From Ilumatobacteraceae bacterium (GTDB lineage: Bacteria; Actinomycetota; Acidimicrobiia; Acidimicrobiales; Ilumatobacteraceae): a stretch of DNA of 7,858 nucleotides. Location of the stretch: NCBI GenBank assembly GCA_030727685.1, contig JANRBC010000032.1, positions 1 through 7,858 on the forward strand. The letters are read 5' to 3'. Every line of letters starts with the position of its first letter. Position 1 is the first letter of the stretch. The notes beneath the pieces are model-generated. The model was not told the DNA's origin. It saw nothing but the letters and a program-made list of their open reading frames with translations, and did not search any database. Both the position numbers and the translations under genes were made by a program. Below are positions 5,915-7,858 of the stretch, in pieces.

Positions 5915-6422
5915 CAACGGTTAACGAGTTAACGAGCAGTGGCACCATCGCCAACAAAACAAAAGAAGGCAAAATGCAACAGACAAGTGGAAACAGCAAA
6001 CGAACCGGCAGTTCTCTTGCTTCGATTTCACGCAATCGCCGCCGTTCTTGATGGGCGTGAAAAGAAAGTTGGTCGAGCACCGAGGTGATTGGCAAGCCGT
6101 CGCGGTCAGCACAGACCAATATGTCGCAGATCGGGTAGATACATGGGCCGAGTGTTTCGCGGAGGCTCTTCATCGTTTCGGCAAATCGCTGACCAGCCAC
6201 AAGTTCGAGGTTCACTTGAACAAGGTGTGGCTTTAGATCTTCAGGCGACCAGTTGTGCAACTGAGACATAGCCGCTGCTGGGCTATGACCAGCACGAATA
6301 AGAACCAGCAAAGTGTCTATCAACTCGGGCATGTGTTTTGAATACGACACTTCAACGCGGCGGCGTTGACGATAAAAAAAGTAAATGCCTGCAAGAACTG
6401 AAAAACTAATTAGCGAAATCAT
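5895..6422 (-). CDS. tadC: TadC-like inner-membrane platform protein (T2SSF domain)
   Basis: TadC partners TadB in the inner membrane as the platform on which the TadA motor acts. The 175-residue protein has an N-terminal membrane helix (3-17), a basic stretch RQRRR (18-22) and a cytoplasmic T2SSF helix bundle with LIDTLLVLIRAGHS (34-47). It ends in ELPVRLLFPLVCCILPSF (137-154) and hydrophobic residues to about 165, a hallmark of TadC. The start at 6422 overlaps the tadB stop as ATGA, which argues for coupling. The frame is open to 6584, but that extension gives a basic, unrelated N-terminus inside tadB. It is much shorter than proteobacterial TadC (about 300 residues), in line with actinobacterial forms. 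The pair order B then C is assigned by position and motifs. Confidence 0.88.
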   Translation of the reverse strand: MISLISFSVLAGIYFFYRQRRRVEVSYSKHMPELIDTLLVLIRAGHSPAAAMSQLHNWSPEDLKPHLVQVNLELVAGQRFAETMKSLRETLGPCIYPICDILVCADRDGLPITSVLDQLSFHAHQERRRLREIEARELPVRLLFPLVCCILPSFVLLAMVPLLVNSLTVVTEKLL

Positions 6423-7147
6423 GCTTGTATCGGTGCGACGATTGTTTGCATCCATCGTCGTCCTGCGTAATTGAGACTTAGACCGAGCAAGATGCACACC
6501 CAGCCCGAAACGCTCAAGATCAAAAAATTGCGCACGCTGCTGCTTGTGGCAATTAACCAGCCTGCGACAGCGACTGGTGCCCAAGACAGAACTTTCGTCG
6601 AAAGCAATGCTTGGCTTGCTTGCATCTGGCGATCGTTGATGTTCGTCGAGCGTTCGCGCAAAACGATTGCCGCACGTTCAAGTGCAAGAACACCGCCGAC
6701 GCCACCTGTTGCGGCCAGGTCAATCGTTCGTAGAGCAAAGATCAGTTCGTTGGTCTTGGCTGTTGGTATGAGACGCTTGGTTGCATCAGCAAAAGATTCG
6801 CCACGAGTTGTTGTTGCAACAAGATCGTTTATGACCGAGTCTTTGATGGTGCTGGTCTCGGTCGCTGATTGAATCGAACTCGCCATTGACTTGCCGAGTC
6901 GAAGATTTCGCGCTGTGGCATCGAGTAACTCTGAAAGTGTTGAAAGCTGCTGAATTAATTCGCTCTGTAAACGCGGTGATACTCGTCGCCTAGGTAGTTT
7001 GCCCACGAGTCGTGCCATCAAACTCTGACGATTTAGGCGACGCAAGACAGTTTGTCTAATTAAAAATGGCTGCAGATACCAAGTGCTGCATAGATATATC
7101 AAAACAGCAAAACCTGACGCACCGAACAGCGAAAATAACAGTTTCAT
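6419..7147 (-). CDS. tadB: TadB-like inner-membrane platform protein (T2SSF domain)
   Basis: TadB is the first of the two Tad platform proteins, linking the TadA ATPase to pilin extrusion. The 242 residues include an N-terminal membrane helix (4-22), a basic linker (about 31-59) and a T2SSF helical domain (about 65-185). The conserved GGVGGVLALERAAIVLRER (148-166) and QASQALLSTKVLSWAP (176-191) stretches fall in that domain. Two C-terminal membrane helices follow (about 187-201 and 207-227). ATG at 7147 overlaps the tadA stop as ATGA, with GAAG upstream, so translation is probably coupled. It is shorter than proteobacterial TadB (about 300 residues), like the actinobacterial proteins. No frameshift or missing segment is apparent. 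Confidence 0.88.
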   Translation of the reverse strand: MKLLFSLFGASGFAVLIYLCSTWYLQPFLIRQTVLRRLNRQSLMARLVGKLPRRRVSPRLQSELIQQLSTLSELLDATARNLRLGKSMASSIQSATETSTIKDSVINDLVATTTRGESFADATKRLIPTAKTNELIFALRTIDLAATGGVGGVLALERAAIVLRERSTNINDRQMQASQALLSTKVLSWAPVAVAGWLIATSSSVRNFLILSVSGWVCILLGLSLNYAGRRWMQTIVAPIQA

Positions 7148-7858
7148 TGCAAAACTTCGTCGACAATGCGACCGTCGGCAACTACAACTCGCAACTGATT
7201 TTGCTCAATCAACAGAATTTGTTGAATAAATCGCGAACCATCAATATGCCGTGCCACATGCACGATTGCGTTGATTGAAGCGGCAACATGATCGCGAACA
7301 ACATCTCGTGACCAATTCGTGGCGTATTGCATAACTAACGACTCAACACGGCGCAGTGCATCGCGTGCACTGTTTGCATGAATTGTCGACATAGAACCGT
7401 CGTGCCCGGTGTTCATCGCCGACAACATGTCGAGCGTTTCGGCACCGCGTACTTCACCAATTATCAAGCGGTCAGGACGCAAACGCAACGCTGTGCGCAC
7501 GAGTGATCTTGTCGAAATTTCGAGGTTGCCATCGGGGCTTAGTGGTCGTGCTTCAAGCCTGACCACATGAGGATGGGCGAGTTTCAACTCGGCGATGTCT
7601 TCGATCGTCACGACGCGTTCGTTGGGTGTCAGAAAGTCACAAAGTGAATTGAGCAGTGTTGTCTTGCCCGCCGAGGCAGCACCGCTGATCAATAAATTGC
7701 GACGATCAAAAACGAGTTGTTGCAGAATCTCACCGACGTGGCGGTCTGCAAAGTCATTCAGCGTGATGCGGTCGACGCTAAAACGACGGATAGAAACGCA
7801 CGAACCGTCGACAGCGATCGGCGGTATCACAGCACACAACCGAGACCCATCTGTTAAC
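7144..7858 (-). CDS. tadA: Tad pilus motor ATPase TadA/CpaF, 5' end cut by window edge
   Basis: TadA (CpaF) is the hexameric cytoplasmic secretion ATPase that powers Tad pilus assembly. The frame is open through the right edge, leaving 237 visible residues of a protein usually over 400. It enters at LTDGSR (1-6), a conserved CpaF stretch, followed by AVIPP (9-13) and SIRRF (22-26). The Walker A motif GAASAGKTT spans 59-67, the acidic VTIED 83-87, Walker B LIIGEVRG 131-138 with Glu135, and the His box GHDGSMSTIHA 151-161. All key catalytic residues are present, so the enzyme should be active. No true start is in the window; any internal start near 7839 would cut the conserved domain. Its stop overlaps the tadB start (ATGA). 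The operon promoter must lie further right. Confidence 0.93.
   Translation of the reverse strand, partial: LTDGSRLCAVIPPIAVDGSCVSIRRFSVDRITLNDFADRHVGEILQQLVFDRRNLLISGAASAGKTTLLNSLCDFLTPNERVVTIEDIAELKLAHPHVVRLEARPLSPDGNLEISTRSLVRTALRLRPDRLIIGEVRGAETLDMLSAMNTGHDGSMSTIHANSARDALRRVESLVMQYATNWSRDVVRDHVAASINAIVHVARHIDGSRFIQQILLIEQNQLRVVVADGRIVDEVLQ

Noticed and set aside
5882..5917. Upstream extension of flp
   Set aside because: It would run into tadC and add a leader with two Cys; the ATG at 5881 has a ribosome binding site and gives a normal Flp leader.
5921..5936. Tandem 8-bp repeat TTAACGAG x2
   Set aside because: It lies in the tadC 3' end, encoding part of LVNSLT; two short copies are not enough for an operator or recombination site.
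6423..6584. Upstream extension of tadC into tadB
   Set aside because: The added 54 residues are basic and unlike any TadC N-terminus, and the ATGA junction at 6422 gives a membrane helix directly after Met.
1..7858. Search for CRISPR arrays, insertion sequences, tRNA or rRNA genes and a defence system
   Set aside because: No regular spaced repeats, transposase-like frames, terminal inverted repeats or recognisable RNA genes were seen; nearly every base is in a gene with a known family.

Overview
The window looks like a core-genome segment of an actinobacterium (Actinomycetota). The evidence is a TopA with four Gly-aromatic C-terminal repeats, no zinc fingers and a long Lys/Ala-rich tail; a HolB with the actinobacterial type of C-terminus; and compact Tad pilus genes with short TadB and TadC proteins beside topA, as in Mycobacterium tuberculosis (topA Rv3646c, tad genes Rv3654c-Rv3660c). 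Base composition looks close to 50% GC, with many A/T-ending codons, which is low for the phylum. A moderate-GC aquatic lineage such as some Acidimicrobiia would fit, but this is inference.

Left half (1-4186, all minus strand): topA, then tmk, then holB, read right to left. topA and tmk are 23 nt apart. tmk and holB share one base of a TAATG stop/start junction. The genes encode DNA topoisomerase I, thymidylate kinase and the clamp-loader delta' subunit, so this is a DNA-replication and nucleotide-supply transcription unit. holB runs off the left edge.

Middle (4187-5302): a 66-bp divergent spacer, then rsgA on the plus strand, encoding the circularly permuted GTPase that acts in 30S ribosome maturation. 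Its stop codon overlaps the stop codon of the convergent tadE, so there is no spacer on that side.

Right half (5299-7858, all minus strand): a Tad (tight adherence, type IVb/IVc) pilus operon in the order tadA (cut by the right edge), tadB, tadC, flp, tadE. TadA is the motor ATPase, TadB and TadC are the inner-membrane platform, Flp is the pilin and TadE is a pseudopilin. tadA/tadB and tadB/tadC are joined by ATGA overlaps. flp instead has its own ribosome binding site behind a small inverted repeat. The prepilin peptidase and any TadF, TadG or TadZ are not in the window.

No RNA gene, CRISPR array, insertion sequence or clearly novel system was found. The more interesting points are regulatory or structural: a hairpin in front of the pilin gene, a terminator-like hairpin for rsgA inside tadE, a matching processing motif in Flp and TadE, and a HolB lacking both the zinc module and intact Walker motifs. 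No stretch of 300 bases lacks a gene.
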